A stretch of 13,639 nt of DNA from an uncultured Bacilli bacterium (lineage in GTDB: Bacteria; Bacillota_I; Bacilli_A; RF39; UBA660), in the NCBI GenBank assembly GCA_944327425.1, contig CALVHJ010000031.1, positions 1 through 13,639 of the forward strand, given 5' to 3'. Made by a program: the position numbers and the translations under genes. The notes below the pieces were generated by a model. That model saw only the letters and a list, made by a program, of their open reading frames with translations. It did no database searches and was not told the DNA's origin. Shown here piece by piece: positions 1 through 7,240 of this stretch (positions within the stretch are counted from its first letter, which is position 1; every line of letters starts with the position of its first letter).

Positions 1-326
1 AAAAAACAAGTCATTTTTTATACAAATTTTTACCATTTTTTAAAGATGCCCGTAAATACTAAGAATGTAGAAAAAAATTTTTTGTTCGCTTTACGACAAT
101 TGACATATATTTAACAAAATATACTTTTATAATTTTTAAAAAAAGTGAAAGTATAATTTTTGCAAACATCTAAAAGTTAGTTTTTGGCTTAAATACGCCA
201 AATGTAAAATCATTTTTTTAAAAAAAATGAATATTCACCTTTTTTAAAAATTTACAAAGCTAAATTTTTATAATTTTTTTTACAAATTAAATTTTACCTA
301 AAAACCTAAGATAAATAAAGAAACTA
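1..326. other. Gene-free, extremely AT-rich intergenic region
   Basis: I see no gene here on either strand: all frames are closed by frequent stops and no ribosome site precedes a usable start. The stretch is dominated by A and T runs. Two small symmetrical elements stand out: TTTGGC / GCCAAA (183-188 and 197-202, 8-base loop), and a palindrome of TCATTTTTTT and its complement (210-230). Neither has the shape of a clean intrinsic terminator. A TTGACA at 100-105 has no TATAAT-like box at proper spacing. It may be the far end of an intergenic region whose upstream gene lies outside the window. Confidence 0.6.
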
Positions 327-355
327 TTGCATGAAAGACTATTTTTTTATATAAT
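327..355 (+). promoter_or_regulatory. Promoter of the tRNA-Arg gene
   Basis: A -35 TTGCAT (327-332) and a perfect -10 TATAAT (350-355) are separated by 17 bases. Transcription would start near 362, only a few bases before the mature tRNA end at 369, so the 5' leader for RNase P is very short. Nothing else lies between the promoter and the tRNA. Confidence 0.8.
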
Positions 356-368
356 CTATATATCAGTT

Positions 369-445
369 GTCCTCGTAGCTCAGTAGGATAGAGCAATTGC
401 CTCCTAAGCAATAGGTCGTTGGTTCGATTCCAATCGAGGACGCCA
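369..445 (+). tRNA. tRNA-Arg (anticodon CCT), CCA encoded
   Basis: The complete cloverleaf is visible. The acceptor stem GTCCTCG (369-375) pairs with CGAGGAC (435-441). The D stem is GCTC/GAGC (378-381, 391-394). The anticodon stem ATTGC/GCAAT (396-400, 408-412) holds a 7-base loop with anticodon CCT at 403-405. The T stem GTTGG/CCAAT (418-422, 430-434) encloses TTCGATT. The discriminator is G442 and the CCA end (443-445) is encoded. It reads the AGG arginine codon. It is a single-gene transcription unit with its own promoter and terminator. Confidence 0.97.
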
Positions 446-455
446 TATAAAAATC

Positions 456-487
456 AAGACTGATTATAATTTTTATCAGTCTTTTTT
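456..487 (+). terminator. Intrinsic terminator of tRNA-Arg, possibly bidirectional
   Basis: AAGACTGAT (456-464) pairs perfectly with ATCAGTCTT (475-483) over 9 bp, followed on + by a run of T. On the minus strand the same hairpin is followed by GATTTTTAT, a weaker U-tract, so it may also end the converging valS transcript, whose stop codon is at 520-522. Confidence 0.85.
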
Positions 488-519
488 AATTATTTAAATT
501 TATCCTAAAATAAAGCTGC

Positions 520-3042
520 TTAAGCCTCAAGCTTTCGCAACTTCTCTTCTTCTAAAGCTAGTTTTTCGCGTTCTTGTTCTACCAAATTACTTGGAGCCCG
601 AGCCACAAAATTATCATTAGCAAGTAACCCCTTTCGTTTAGCAATACTAGCTTTTAAACTTTCAATTTCTTTTTTTAAATTAAGTACATCTTCCTCTGTT
701 ATAACTTTTTCAAAATAAATAGTAACATCATACTCTCCAAAATGAACTGGATAAGCATTTATATTTAATGATAGATCTACAACATTTTCTATTTTTAATA
801 TCTTTTTTATTAAATCATAATCAGTATTATTATTAAAGATAACCTGAACACTTTTATCCATATGATTTTCTTGATAAGTCTTTCGATAAAGCTTAATAAA
901 TTCTATCATATGAATAACTTTTATAGCATCTTCATTATATATTTCTTTCTTATTAAATTTTGGATAATCACTTACCATGATATTTTCTAATACTCCCGGT
1001 ATCATACTATATATTTCATCTGTAACATAAGGCATAAATGGATGAAGCATTTTTAAAGTACCTTTTAAAACTTTAATAAGTACCTTTTTAGTTGTAATGC
1101 TATCCATATTAAATTTAGCAAATTCAATATAATTATCGCAAAAATCATTATAAATAAAATTATAAATTTCTGCTCCCGCATTATTAAGTTCAAACTTATC
1201 CATATATTTAGTTACATTTTTAACTGTTTCGTTATATTTTGTCAAAATCCACTTATCAGTTATAGTCAAGTTATCTAATTTTCCATCATCTCTAAAATCT
1301 TCCAAATTCATTAAGACAAAACGTGATGCATTCCAAAGTTTATTAATAAAATTCCAAGTTGATTTCATATTATCTTCATCAAATTTAAGATCCATTCCAT
1401 TTGATACTGAGGTTGTTAAATAATAACGTAAAGCATCTGCTCCATACTTTTCGATCATATCCATTGGATCAATACCATTACCTAAACTCTTAGACATTTT
1501 TCGTCCTTCTTTATCCCGAATAAGGCCATGAATAAGACAGTATTCAAAAGGTCTTTCCCCCATAAACTCCAAACCTTGAAAAGTCATTCTATTTACCCAA
1601 AAAGGAATAATATCATAACCGGTAACTAATACTTGATTCGGATAATATCTTTTTAAATCTTCGGTATCATTCGGCCATCCTAAAGTTGAAAATGGCCATA
1701 AAGCACTAGAAAACCAAGTATCAAGTACATCAGCATCTTGTACCCAGCCATCACCCTTAGGTTCCGCATCGCCAACATATACTTCGCCATCTTTATACCA
1801 AGCCGGAATTCTGTGTCCCCACCAAAGTTGTCTAGAAATACACCAATCATAAGTAATTTCCATCCAATGATTCATAATTTTTTCAAATCTTTTAGGTACA
1901 AAATTTACTTTTTTATTTTTATCTTTCTGATTTTCTAAAACTCGATCGGCTAAAGGACGCATTTTAACAAACCATTGTTTTGACAAATATGGCTCTATTA
2001 AAGCCCCACTTCTCTCACTAAATGGTGCATTATGCGTTATTTGTTCTACTTGAAGTAATAATCCTTGCTCTTTTAAATCCCCAATTAATTTTTCTCTAGC
2101 TAAAAATCGATCTAACCCTTTATAACTACCAGCATTCTCATTCATCGTTCCATCCGGATTAATACAAATAATTCGTTCTAAATCATGACGAAGCCCTACT
2201 TCAAAGTCATTAGCATCATGTGCCGGAGTTATTTTAACACAACCAGTACCTTTTTCCATATCTGCATGAATATCCCCAATAATAGGAATTTCTCTTCCTA
2301 AAATAGGTAAAATTACTTTTTTACCAATTAAATGTTTATAACGAATATCACTCGGATTAACTGCTACAGCCGTATCCCCAAAAAGCGTTTCTGGACGAGT
2401 AGTTGCTACATCCAAATACTCATCACTATCTAATAGTTTATATTTCAAATGATAAAATGCTCCAGGAATATCTTTATAAATTACTTCTTCATTAGATAAA
2501 GCTGTCATACTAACAGGATCCCAGTTTATAATCTTCTCACCCTGATAAATTAATCCCTTATTATATAAAATGGTAAATACTTTTCGAACTGCTGCCGATA
2601 AGCCTTCATCTAAAGTAAATCTTTCTTTAGAGTAAGCAAGTGAAAGTCCAAGTTTAGCCCATTGTTTATGAATATTTTCTGCATATTCATCTTTCCAAGC
2701 CCAAGCATGTTTAAGCCATTCCGCCCGTGTTAACTTTCTGGGATTAATCCCCATATCTTTTAATTTCTTATCAACTTTAGCTTGAGTGGCAATTCCCGCA
2801 TGATCCATGCCCGGAACCCATAAAGCATCAAAACCTTGCATTCTCTTATAACGAATTAACACATCTTGAATAGATGTATCCCAAGCATGACCAATATGAA
2901 GTTTACCCGTAACATTAGGTGGTGGTATTACGATACAAAAAGGCTTCTTGCTCTTATCCGTTGATTCAAAATAACCAGCCTCCATCCAAGCTTCATATTT
3001 CCCCTCTTCTACTTTTTTATGATCATATTTTTTATCTAACAT
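520..3042 (-). CDS. valS: Valyl-tRNA synthetase
   Basis: Class Ia aminoacyl-tRNA synthetase that attaches valine to tRNA-Val in the cytoplasm. The Rossmann domain has the HIGH motif at residues 49-52, after PPNVTGKL, and KMSKS at 515-519. The editing (CP1) domain is recognisable from TTRPETLFGDTAVAV starting near 214 and from PAHDANDF near 273. The anticodon-binding helical domain follows KMSKS. The last 60 residues form the ValRS C-terminal coiled coil, with the conserved NFVARAP segment. At 840 residues it is slightly shorter than the typical 880 but complete. The start ATG is preceded by AGAGGAA, which lies in the last codons of the upstream NUDIX gene; the two genes overlap by 7 bases, which suggests translational coupling. 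Expression is expected to follow tRNA-Val charging through the T-box leader at 3577-3767. Confidence 0.98.
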   Translation of the reverse strand: MLDKKYDHKKVEEGKYEAWMEAGYFESTDKSKKPFCIVIPPPNVTGKLHIGHAWDTSIQDVLIRYKRMQGFDALWVPGMDHAGIATQAKVDKKLKDMGINPRKLTRAEWLKHAWAWKDEYAENIHKQWAKLGLSLAYSKERFTLDEGLSAAVRKVFTILYNKGLIYQGEKIINWDPVSMTALSNEEVIYKDIPGAFYHLKYKLLDSDEYLDVATTRPETLFGDTAVAVNPSDIRYKHLIGKKVILPILGREIPIIGDIHADMEKGTGCVKITPAHDANDFEVGLRHDLERIICINPDGTMNENAGSYKGLDRFLAREKLIGDLKEQGLLLQVEQITHNAPFSERSGALIEPYLSKQWFVKMRPLADRVLENQKDKNKKVNFVPKRFEKIMNHWMEITYDWCISRQLWWGHRIPAWYKDGEVYVGDAEPKGDGWVQDADVLDTWFSSALWPFSTLGWPNDTEDLKRYYPNQVLVTGYDIIPFWVNRMTFQGLEFMGERPFEYCLIHGLIRDKEGRKMSKSLGNGIDPMDMIEKYGADALRYYLTTSVSNGMDLKFDEDNMKSTWNFINKLWNASRFVLMNLEDFRDDGKLDNLTITDKWILTKYNETVKNVTKYMDKFELNNAGAEIYNFIYNDFCDNYIEFAKFNMDSITTKKVLIKVLKGTLKMLHPFMPYVTDEIYSMIPGVLENIMVSDYPKFNKKEIYNEDAIKVIHMIEFIKLYRKTYQENHMDKSVQVIFNNNTDYDLIKKILKIENVVDLSLNINAYPVHFGEYDVTIYFEKVITEEDVLNLKKEIESLKASIAKRKGLLANDNFVARAPSNLVEQEREKLALEEEKLRKLEA

Positions 3043-3560
3043 AAATGTTCCTCTTTTCTATATTTTTCAAATTCTTCTAAACATATTTTTAACTCAACAT
3101 CAGTAAATTTCTTATATTCATTATCATTTTTATTATTTAATAAATCTTCTATTTCCTTAAAAGAAGAATTCATTAAATAAAAATGATAATGTTTTTCATA
3201 ATTTGTAAGTTTGACTCGGTCTTGCTTTAATTCTTTTGGATTTACTACCCAAAACAAATCGATATCATTTTCCCTATTTACACTCCCCTTTTCACCAGGA
3301 AAACCTTTATGCCAAAAAGTAATATTACCAATATACTTAATTTCCTTTTTAGCTACACAAATTCCTAATTCTTCCGCAAGTTCTCTATTTAAAGCATCTT
3401 CTAAATCTTCATGTCCTTCCACTCGCCCTCCAGGAAGATTATAGGAATTATCCATATTAGTAATATAAATTTTTCCCTCATCATTCATTATTATTGCTCT
3501 AACTTTATGAACTCTCGAATTAATTTCTTTCTTTTCTAAATGATCTAAATTAATTAACAT
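3036..3560 (-). CDS. NUDIX hydrolase, first gene of the valS operon
   Basis: Predicted Mg-dependent nucleoside-diphosphate-X hydrolase. The full Nudix box G-x5-E-x7-R-E-x2-E-E-x-G is present at about residues 45-67 (GGRVEGHE, then RELAEELGI), embedded in an alpha/beta/alpha fold of normal size (174 residues). I place the start at 3560 because GGAG (3569-3572 on this strand) lies 8 bases upstream. A longer frame with a GTG near 3611 would begin inside the T-box antiterminator and has no ribosome site. The TAG stop overlaps the valS ATG. The substrate cannot be told from sequence; sanitation of nucleotides or a role linked to translation is inference from the operon. An alternative, given residues such as NLPGGRVEGHED, is a DUF4743/ADP-ribose-type NUDIX enzyme. 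The family call is secure, the specific activity is not. Confidence 0.92.
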   Translation of the reverse strand: MLINLDHLEKKEINSRVHKVRAIIMNDEGKIYITNMDNSYNLPGGRVEGHEDLEDALNRELAEELGICVAKKEIKYIGNITFWHKGFPGEKGSVNRENDIDLFWVVNPKELKQDRVKLTNYEKHYHFYLMNSSFKEIEDLLNNKNDNEYKKFTDVELKICLEEFEKYRKEEHLC

Positions 3561-3576
3561 ATGCTTCACTCCAATC

Positions 3577-3616
3577 AAAAAAGATAGCACCAAAGGGTGA
3601 ATTATATTCACGGTAC
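3577..3616 (-). terminator. Conditional terminator of the T-box leader
   Basis: The alternative fold uses GUACC plus GUGAAU (3606-3616) pairing with AUUCAC (3597-3602) and GGUGC (3587-3591), with CCUUU bulged out, and it ends in UAUC and six U (3577-3582). It shares the GUGAAU/AUUCAC helix with the antiterminator but sequesters the ACC of the tRNA-binding bulge. The hairpin is imperfect, with one wobble and a 5-base bulge, so the exact fold is uncertain. Confidence 0.6.
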
Positions 3617-3767
3617 CACCTTTTATTTAACTTATTTTGATAACGTATTTCTACGAGCATATAGCCAGCTCCCAAGCAACCTTCAGATTATCCTCTACTT
3701 ATTTCCACCATCCATAAGCTCTCTTTAAGATTTTTTAATCTTACTCCTCTTGTTCATCGCTTTTAAT
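3577..3767 (-). promoter_or_regulatory. T-box leader controlling NUDIX-valS
   Basis: Transcribed right to left. The signature AAAGG-UGGUACC-GUGAAU is present: AAAGG (3619-3623) pairs with CCUUU (3592-3596), GUGAAU (3606-3611) pairs with AUUCAC (3597-3602) around loop AUA, and the 7-base bulge UGGUACC is the standard T-box bulge that binds an ACCA tRNA end, fitting tRNA-Val. Upstream are the family's usual blocks, GCGATGAAC, AGAGAGC, GGTGGAAA and GAAGGTTGC followed by GGGAGC. In the last block GTT (3678-3680) is the likely specifier, a valine codon, matching valS downstream. Uncharged tRNA-Val should stabilise the antiterminator and switch the operon on. The class call is certain; the exact specifier is inferred from position and from the identity of the downstream gene. 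Confidence 0.93.
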
Positions 3768-3773
3768 AACAGT

Positions 3774-3802
3774 ATTTTAGCAAATTTTAACTATAATTTC
3801 AA
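3774..3802 (-). promoter_or_regulatory. Promoter of the T-box NUDIX-valS operon
   Basis: On the minus strand -35 TTGAAA (3797-3802) and -10 TAAAAT (3774-3779) are 17 bases apart, with a TGC extended -10 just upstream of TAAAAT. The -35 overlaps the TGA stop of the upstream membrane-protein gene, so the two transcription units are packed end to end. The start site would be near 3767, which gives a leader of about 205 bases before the NUDIX ATG. Confidence 0.75.
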
Positions 3803-5967
3803 CCACTAACTTGAATTAAACCACTACTATCATAAGTATAAGTAATATTATTAACCGTAATAACAAACCCTCCATTACTTTCTACTATAGTATATGCCCC
3901 TTCATATTCTTCGGTATTCATAACTATTCCCTCTGACAAACTGAATGTTGGATCACTATATTTATGAACATTAAGCTTATTATCAGCCCCAACTACCACA
4001 TAATAATTAGCTTGTAAACTAACATATTTATATGCTCCATCTTCTTCTCTTAATCTATTACCATCAAAATCATATACATAGTAATTATCTCCATCAACTA
4101 CATACAAATATTCATCTACATAATCTACAATCCTATATCCATAAGGTTCTGTTATTTCTCCTCCAACATTATTAAATAATTGATATGTATTACTAGACGT
4201 ACTTACCAAATAATAATCTCTAAGCTTCTCAATAGAATTATAATCAAAAGCAATTGTTCCTGAAACATTATCACTTATTCTAATCAAACCATAATCGCCA
4301 TCACTTTTTACTTGAGCCATTATATATGTCGCATTAGTATCAACAAAAGTAACTTCTTTTTTGCCTGTATAACTTCCACTGTCAACTGAAGAATATCTAG
4401 CTAAAGACTCACTTTCTTCTAAATCATAAAGAATAATAGTTGGATTATTTAAATCTATTGTATCTAATATAAATACATATCTATCATTATAAACAGGTAT
4501 CCACCCAACATTCTCACTTCTATCTTCTTCTATTCCATTATTACTATAGAATGAATCAGTAGCAACCGTACAATTACTTAAATCTGTCGAATTTTTATTA
4601 GAACATTTATAAGTACCCAATATATCTTCTTTATCATCATCTTGATAAAAATATAATATTCCATCAAAATAACTTATATAATTATATTTAGCACTCATAA
4701 TACCATCTTCTAAATTAATAGATTCTGTTCTTTCTCTATTATTACGCATATAAACTACATCCATAACCCCTTCTTCTATAGAAATAGTATATGCTCTTCT
4801 TGTTTCAATAAATGTTTTATCCTCACTATAAACATTTAATGGATTATAGTATTCACCATCTATTTCTACCCCTTCTTCATTATATTTATTATTATCATAA
4901 TCTCTAATATAAAGTAAATCATTATCTATTAATACAGCATAACTATCAAGTAATTCTATATAATCATAAGCATCATCAAATATCAAATTACCATCATAAT
5001 CATACACATAATATCCATTATTATTAACCACAATATAATCATCATTATAACTCTTAACTTCATAATTAAGATTACTACTTAATCTTTCACCATTTACATC
5101 ATAAATATAATAAAATCTACTAGTTCTAGCCACAACATTACTATCTTTATTTACCATACCTAAATAATCATAAGAAAATTCAAACACTTCAGTAATTCCC
5201 TCATTAGTAAATGTTAAAGCTCCATACTTATTATCCGTATCTTTTAATATAACAAAATCACTATCACTAAATCCTTTAATTAGAGTATAAGTACCCTCTT
5301 CTTCGGCATTTTCAATATCATATAAAATAATATTTTCATCATCTTCTGTCTCATTATCAAAAACAAATACATAATTATCTTGATATATCTTAGAATGTCT
5401 TTCTACTAATGTTTCATCTGCATAAACATTCTTTTCACCATCAAAAGTATCTTCATCATTATATAAAGGTACATAACATAATTCCTCAGATTTATTATTA
5501 CATTCATAAGTACCTATTTCATCACCATTACCATTTAAGAAAACTAATACTCCATCACGATAAATATAATTATCCATCTCAACGATAACTTGTGGTTCCT
5601 CAGGTTCTGCTGGACGCTCTTCCTCAGGCTTTCTTAATACCAAAAATAAAATTACCCCAATAATTATTAAAAGTAGTAAAATAATACTAACAATAATAAT
5701 AATCTTTTTCTTTTTTGATAACGAAGCCCATTTTTCTTTCAAACTTCTCTTTTCTTTTTTATCTTTCTTCTTTTTCTTATCACTTTTTTCTTCTAAAACC
5801 TCTTTTTGCCCTTCGATAGGATCTTCACCACTAAGCCCAAAAGTAAGTTCATCAGTTAAATTATCCTTACTAATTCCCTCACTATCGATATCACGAATAG
5901 GCATCGGTACATCATCATCTGTTATATCAAATAAATCCCTAGTTTTTTCTAGATCATCATACTTCAT
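3799..5967 (-). CDS. Single-pass membrane protein with duplicated beta-rich ectodomain
   Basis: I do not recognise a named family. The 722 residues show an acidic cytoplasmic N-terminus (1-60), a lysine-rich stretch (61-88), one transmembrane helix (about 89-111, ILLLLIIIGVILF core), then a Pro/Glu linker and a large extracytoplasmic part rich in Asp, Glu, Asn and Tyr. With positive charge on the N side, the topology is N-in/C-out. The ectodomain consists of two homologous halves, about 139-422 and 436-722: GTYECNNK (152-159) matches GTYKCSNK (451-458), YVFVFD (199) matches YVFILD (497), and YYVYDYDGN (319) matches YYVYDFDGN (629). The short YDxDGN strands resemble WG-type or beta-propeller repeats. 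Each half keeps a Cys pair (156/164 and 455/466) that could form a small disulfide loop. The start ATG has GAGGGAG upstream. A cell-surface sensor or adhesin is possible; function is unknown. Confidence 0.85.
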   Translation of the reverse strand: MKYDDLEKTRDLFDITDDDVPMPIRDIDSEGISKDNLTDELTFGLSGEDPIEGQKEVLEEKSDKKKKKDKKEKRSLKEKWASLSKKKKIIIIVSIILLLLIIIGVILFLVLRKPEEERPAEPEEPQVIVEMDNYIYRDGVLVFLNGNGDEIGTYECNNKSEELCYVPLYNDEDTFDGEKNVYADETLVERHSKIYQDNYVFVFDNETEDDENIILYDIENAEEEGTYTLIKGFSDSDFVILKDTDNKYGALTFTNEGITEVFEFSYDYLGMVNKDSNVVARTSRFYYIYDVNGERLSSNLNYEVKSYNDDYIVVNNNGYYVYDYDGNLIFDDAYDYIELLDSYAVLIDNDLLYIRDYDNNKYNEEGVEIDGEYYNPLNVYSEDKTFIETRRAYTISIEEGVMDVVYMRNNRERTESINLEDGIMSAKYNYISYFDGILYFYQDDDKEDILGTYKCSNKNSTDLSNCTVATDSFYSNNGIEEDRSENVGWIPVYNDRYVFILDTIDLNNPTIILYDLEESESLARYSSVDSGSYTGKKEVTFVDTNATYIMAQVKSDGDYGLIRISDNVSGTIAFDYNSIEKLRDYYLVSTSSNTYQLFNNVGGEITEPYGYRIVDYVDEYLYVVDGDNYYVYDFDGNRLREEDGAYKYVSLQANYYVVVGADNKLNVHKYSDPTFSLSEGIVMNTEEYEGAYTIVESNGGFVITVNNITYTYDSSGLIQVSG

Positions 5968-5995
5968 CTAAGACACTCCCTCTTATCATAAAAAA

Positions 5996-6004
5996 AGTAT
6001 ATCA
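5996..6004 (-). promoter_or_regulatory. Extended -10 promoter of the membrane-protein gene
   Basis: TGA followed by TATACT (TATACT at 5996-6001, TG at 6003-6004, minus strand) forms an extended -10 about 30 bases upstream of the ATG. The -35 position (6019-6024, TAGTAA) is poor, which is common with extended -10 promoters. The same TGATATACT string occurs upstream of tmcAL. Confidence 0.55.
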
Positions 6005-6038
6005 TATTTTCATTAATTTTACTAGCATTTTTAAAATG

Positions 6039-6063
6039 AAAAAAACTAGATTTCTCTAATTTA
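6039..6063 (-). terminator. Terminator behind the 138-residue unknown gene
   Basis: On minus, AATTAGA and TCTAGT(T) pair around a GAAA tetraloop, with one U-G wobble, followed by seven T (6039-6045). The hairpin incorporates the TAG stop codon of the gene at 6056. It is short and AT-rich, but the stable tetraloop and clean U-tract make it credible. Confidence 0.65.
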
Positions 6064-6472
6064 TTCTTACCACTAAATCATTAGGTATGCCAAATTTTTC
6101 ATTAAGCTCTAATACGCTTTTTTTAGTTAACATATCAAGTAACATTGTAAAATTATACTTTCTTATATCAACCGTTCTTTTAACATTTTCCCATACTTCA
6201 TCATCTAATAATGAATAAGGAACATAATCCCGATATCTAAAAGACATACGAATCTTTGTATATTTATCTACTTCTAAATTATCATCATAATACTTAGCAC
6301 CATTTACAATTAAAATATCAACACGATTCAAATAATACGCTACTCTAATTACTTCACTTTTCAAAAATTCTTTATGATTATCTAAAAAATCATTTAAAAC
6401 CATATTCTCATTAATACCTAATTTAAAAGCTTCTTTTACTAGCTCTCTAGCACATTCATTATTAATAATCAT
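6056..6472 (-). CDS. Hypothetical protein, 138 residues, unknown function
   Basis: I do not recognise this protein. It is soluble-looking, with no signal peptide or membrane helix, and is mixed alpha/beta, starting MIINNECARELVKEAF. The middle part has a charged and aromatic stretch (RMSFRYRDYVPYSLLDDEVW). The ATG at 6472 is chosen because AAGGAG (6479-6484) lies 6 bases upstream; an upstream in-frame TTG would place that ribosome site inside the coding sequence. The gene follows rpmF on the same strand, but a strong terminator (6486-6512) lies between them and touches the ribosome site. It must therefore be transcribed by read-through or from a promoter inside rpmF. It ends in its own terminator. 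The codon usage resembles that of its neighbours. The gene is likely real; the function is open. Confidence 0.78.
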   Translation of the reverse strand: MIINNECARELVKEAFKLGINENMVLNDFLDNHKEFLKSEVIRVAYYLNRVDILIVNGAKYYDDNLEVDKYTKIRMSFRYRDYVPYSLLDDEVWENVKRTVDIRKYNFTMLLDMLTKKSVLELNEKFGIPNDLVVRIN

Positions 6473-6478
6473 TTTCCA

Positions 6479-6484
6479 CTCCTT
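6479..6484 (-). promoter_or_regulatory. Ribosome binding site that fixes the start of the unknown gene
   Basis: AAGGAG reads on minus 6 bases before ATG 6472, directly after the T-run of the rpmF terminator. This supports the 138-residue form over a longer form starting at TTG 6487. Confidence 0.8.
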
Positions 6485-6485
6485 C

Positions 6486-6512
6486 AAAAAAAAAGTTAGA
6501 CTTAATCTAACT
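6486..6512 (-). terminator. Intrinsic terminator after rpmF
   Basis: AGTTAGA (6506-6512) pairs perfectly with TCTAACT (6494-6500) over 7 bp around a 5-base loop on minus, followed by nine T (6486-6494). The hairpin overlaps the TAG stop of rpmF (6511-6513). Confidence 0.9.
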
Positions 6513-6702
6513 ATTCAGCATCATTATCTTGAACTTTAATTACTTCTTCATTCTTATAGTAACCACACTTAGTACAAGCCCGATGAGGTCTAATTGTTGC
6601 TCCACATTTAGGGCATTTAGTTAATGCTCCAACCTCTTTTTTTAAATGCGTACGACGCATTCTTTTTTTTGTTTTACTTGTTCTTCTAAAAGGAACTGCC
6701 AT
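6511..6702 (-). CDS. rpmF: 50S ribosomal protein L32
   Basis: Component of the large ribosomal subunit. The 63-residue protein begins MAVPFRRTSK, the L32 signature, followed by a basic segment rich in Arg/Lys and a zinc ribbon with four cysteines (C30, C33, C43, C46; CPKC and CTKC). This makes it the zinc-binding C+ form. A longer frame would overlap yceD, but ATG 6702 is right: AAGGAG, made by the last codons of yceD, lies just upstream. The gap to the yceD stop is only 4 bases, so yceD and rpmF form one operon. Confidence 0.98.
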   Translation of the reverse strand: MAVPFRRTSKTKKRMRRTHLKKEVGALTKCPKCGATIRPHRACTKCGYYKNEEVIKVQDNDAE

Positions 6703-6706
6703 GATT

Positions 6707-7192
6707 TCACTCCTTCCTATCCAAAAGTTCACTTAGTTTAGCTAACCTTGGATCAATATTATCATCTTTATTTTCATCTTCACCCAAACTCCAACCATCA
6801 CCAGATAGGTGTGCATCTTTAGTTGTCGTAAATCTCATGGGTACTTCCAGAACAATATTTTCCCACAAAATCTTCATAATATCAAGTATATTTTGCGATT
6901 TTTCATAATATTCCAAGAAATTTTTTTCATTTGTGTCATATTCTTCCTCAATTTTTGATGTAAAAGGATACTCTACAGCATCACTAGTAACAGAATCAGG
7001 TAAAACCATTATCCCTGTTACAACTAGATCTAACTCTAACAAAGATAAGCTATTTAATCTAATGCTACCCTTAACATGCAAATCTTTCAAAGAAATAATA
7101 TTAACACTCTTTATTAATTCTTGATCTACAACAAAGTCTTCATCATATTCTATTATTCCCGTATTACTTAAAGTAACTAAATTAAGTTCCAT
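6707..7192 (-). CDS. yceD: YceD / DUF177 family protein, 23S rRNA accumulation factor
   Basis: The DUF177 (YceD/YlbN) family is encoded next to rpmF in most bacteria and is linked to 23S rRNA accumulation or ribosome assembly. The identity rests on this position and on the C-terminal block LSGDGW, then DPRLAKLSELL, which is typical of the family. The 161 residues are normal length. The usual cysteines of the family (CxRC-like in the middle and Cys-rich near the GDGW part) are missing here, so it is the Cys-less variant. The start at 7192 has AGGTGG a few bases upstream; an upstream frame starting near 7228 lies in the promoter. Its last codons supply the ribosome site of rpmF. Confidence 0.9.
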   Translation of the reverse strand: MELNLVTLSNTGIIEYDEDFVVDQELIKSVNIISLKDLHVKGSIRLNSLSLLELDLVVTGIMVLPDSVTSDAVEYPFTSKIEEEYDTNEKNFLEYYEKSQNILDIMKILWENIVLEVPMRFTTTKDAHLSGDGWSLGEDENKDDNIDPRLAKLSELLDRKE

Positions 7193-7208
7193 AACACCAC
7201 CTACCAAG

Positions 7209-7237
7209 ATTATATTATAAAACACCATAAATTACAA
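7209..7237 (-). promoter_or_regulatory. Promoter of yceD-rpmF
   Basis: On minus, -35 TTGTAA (7232-7237) and -10 TATAAT (7209-7214) are 17 bases apart. The predicted start site near 7202 would leave only about 10 bases before the yceD ATG, so the AGGTGG ribosome site (7198-7203) sits at the very 5' end of the message. A second TATAAT at 7214-7219 overlaps and could move the start site a few bases upstream. Confidence 0.75.
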
Positions 7238-7240
7238 GCA

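Noticed and set aside
100..133. TTGACA and TATAAT on + as a promoter
   Set aside because: The spacing is 22 bases, and the nearer TATACT is only 14 bases away; neither is acceptable and no gene follows closely.
1..368. Replication origin or DnaA box cluster in the AT-rich tract
   Set aside because: No TTATNCACA-type boxes were found and no origin genes are near.
1738..1938. 66-codon open frame on + inside valS
   Set aside because: It is antisense to strongly conserved valS sequence, has no ribosome site, and its composition is that of a shadow frame.
3211..3444. 77-codon open frame on + inside the NUDIX gene
   Set aside because: It is antisense to the Nudix box region; the minus-strand protein is clearly the real gene.
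6933..7124. 63-codon open frame on + inside yceD
   Set aside because: Antisense shadow of a recognised family gene without its own signals.
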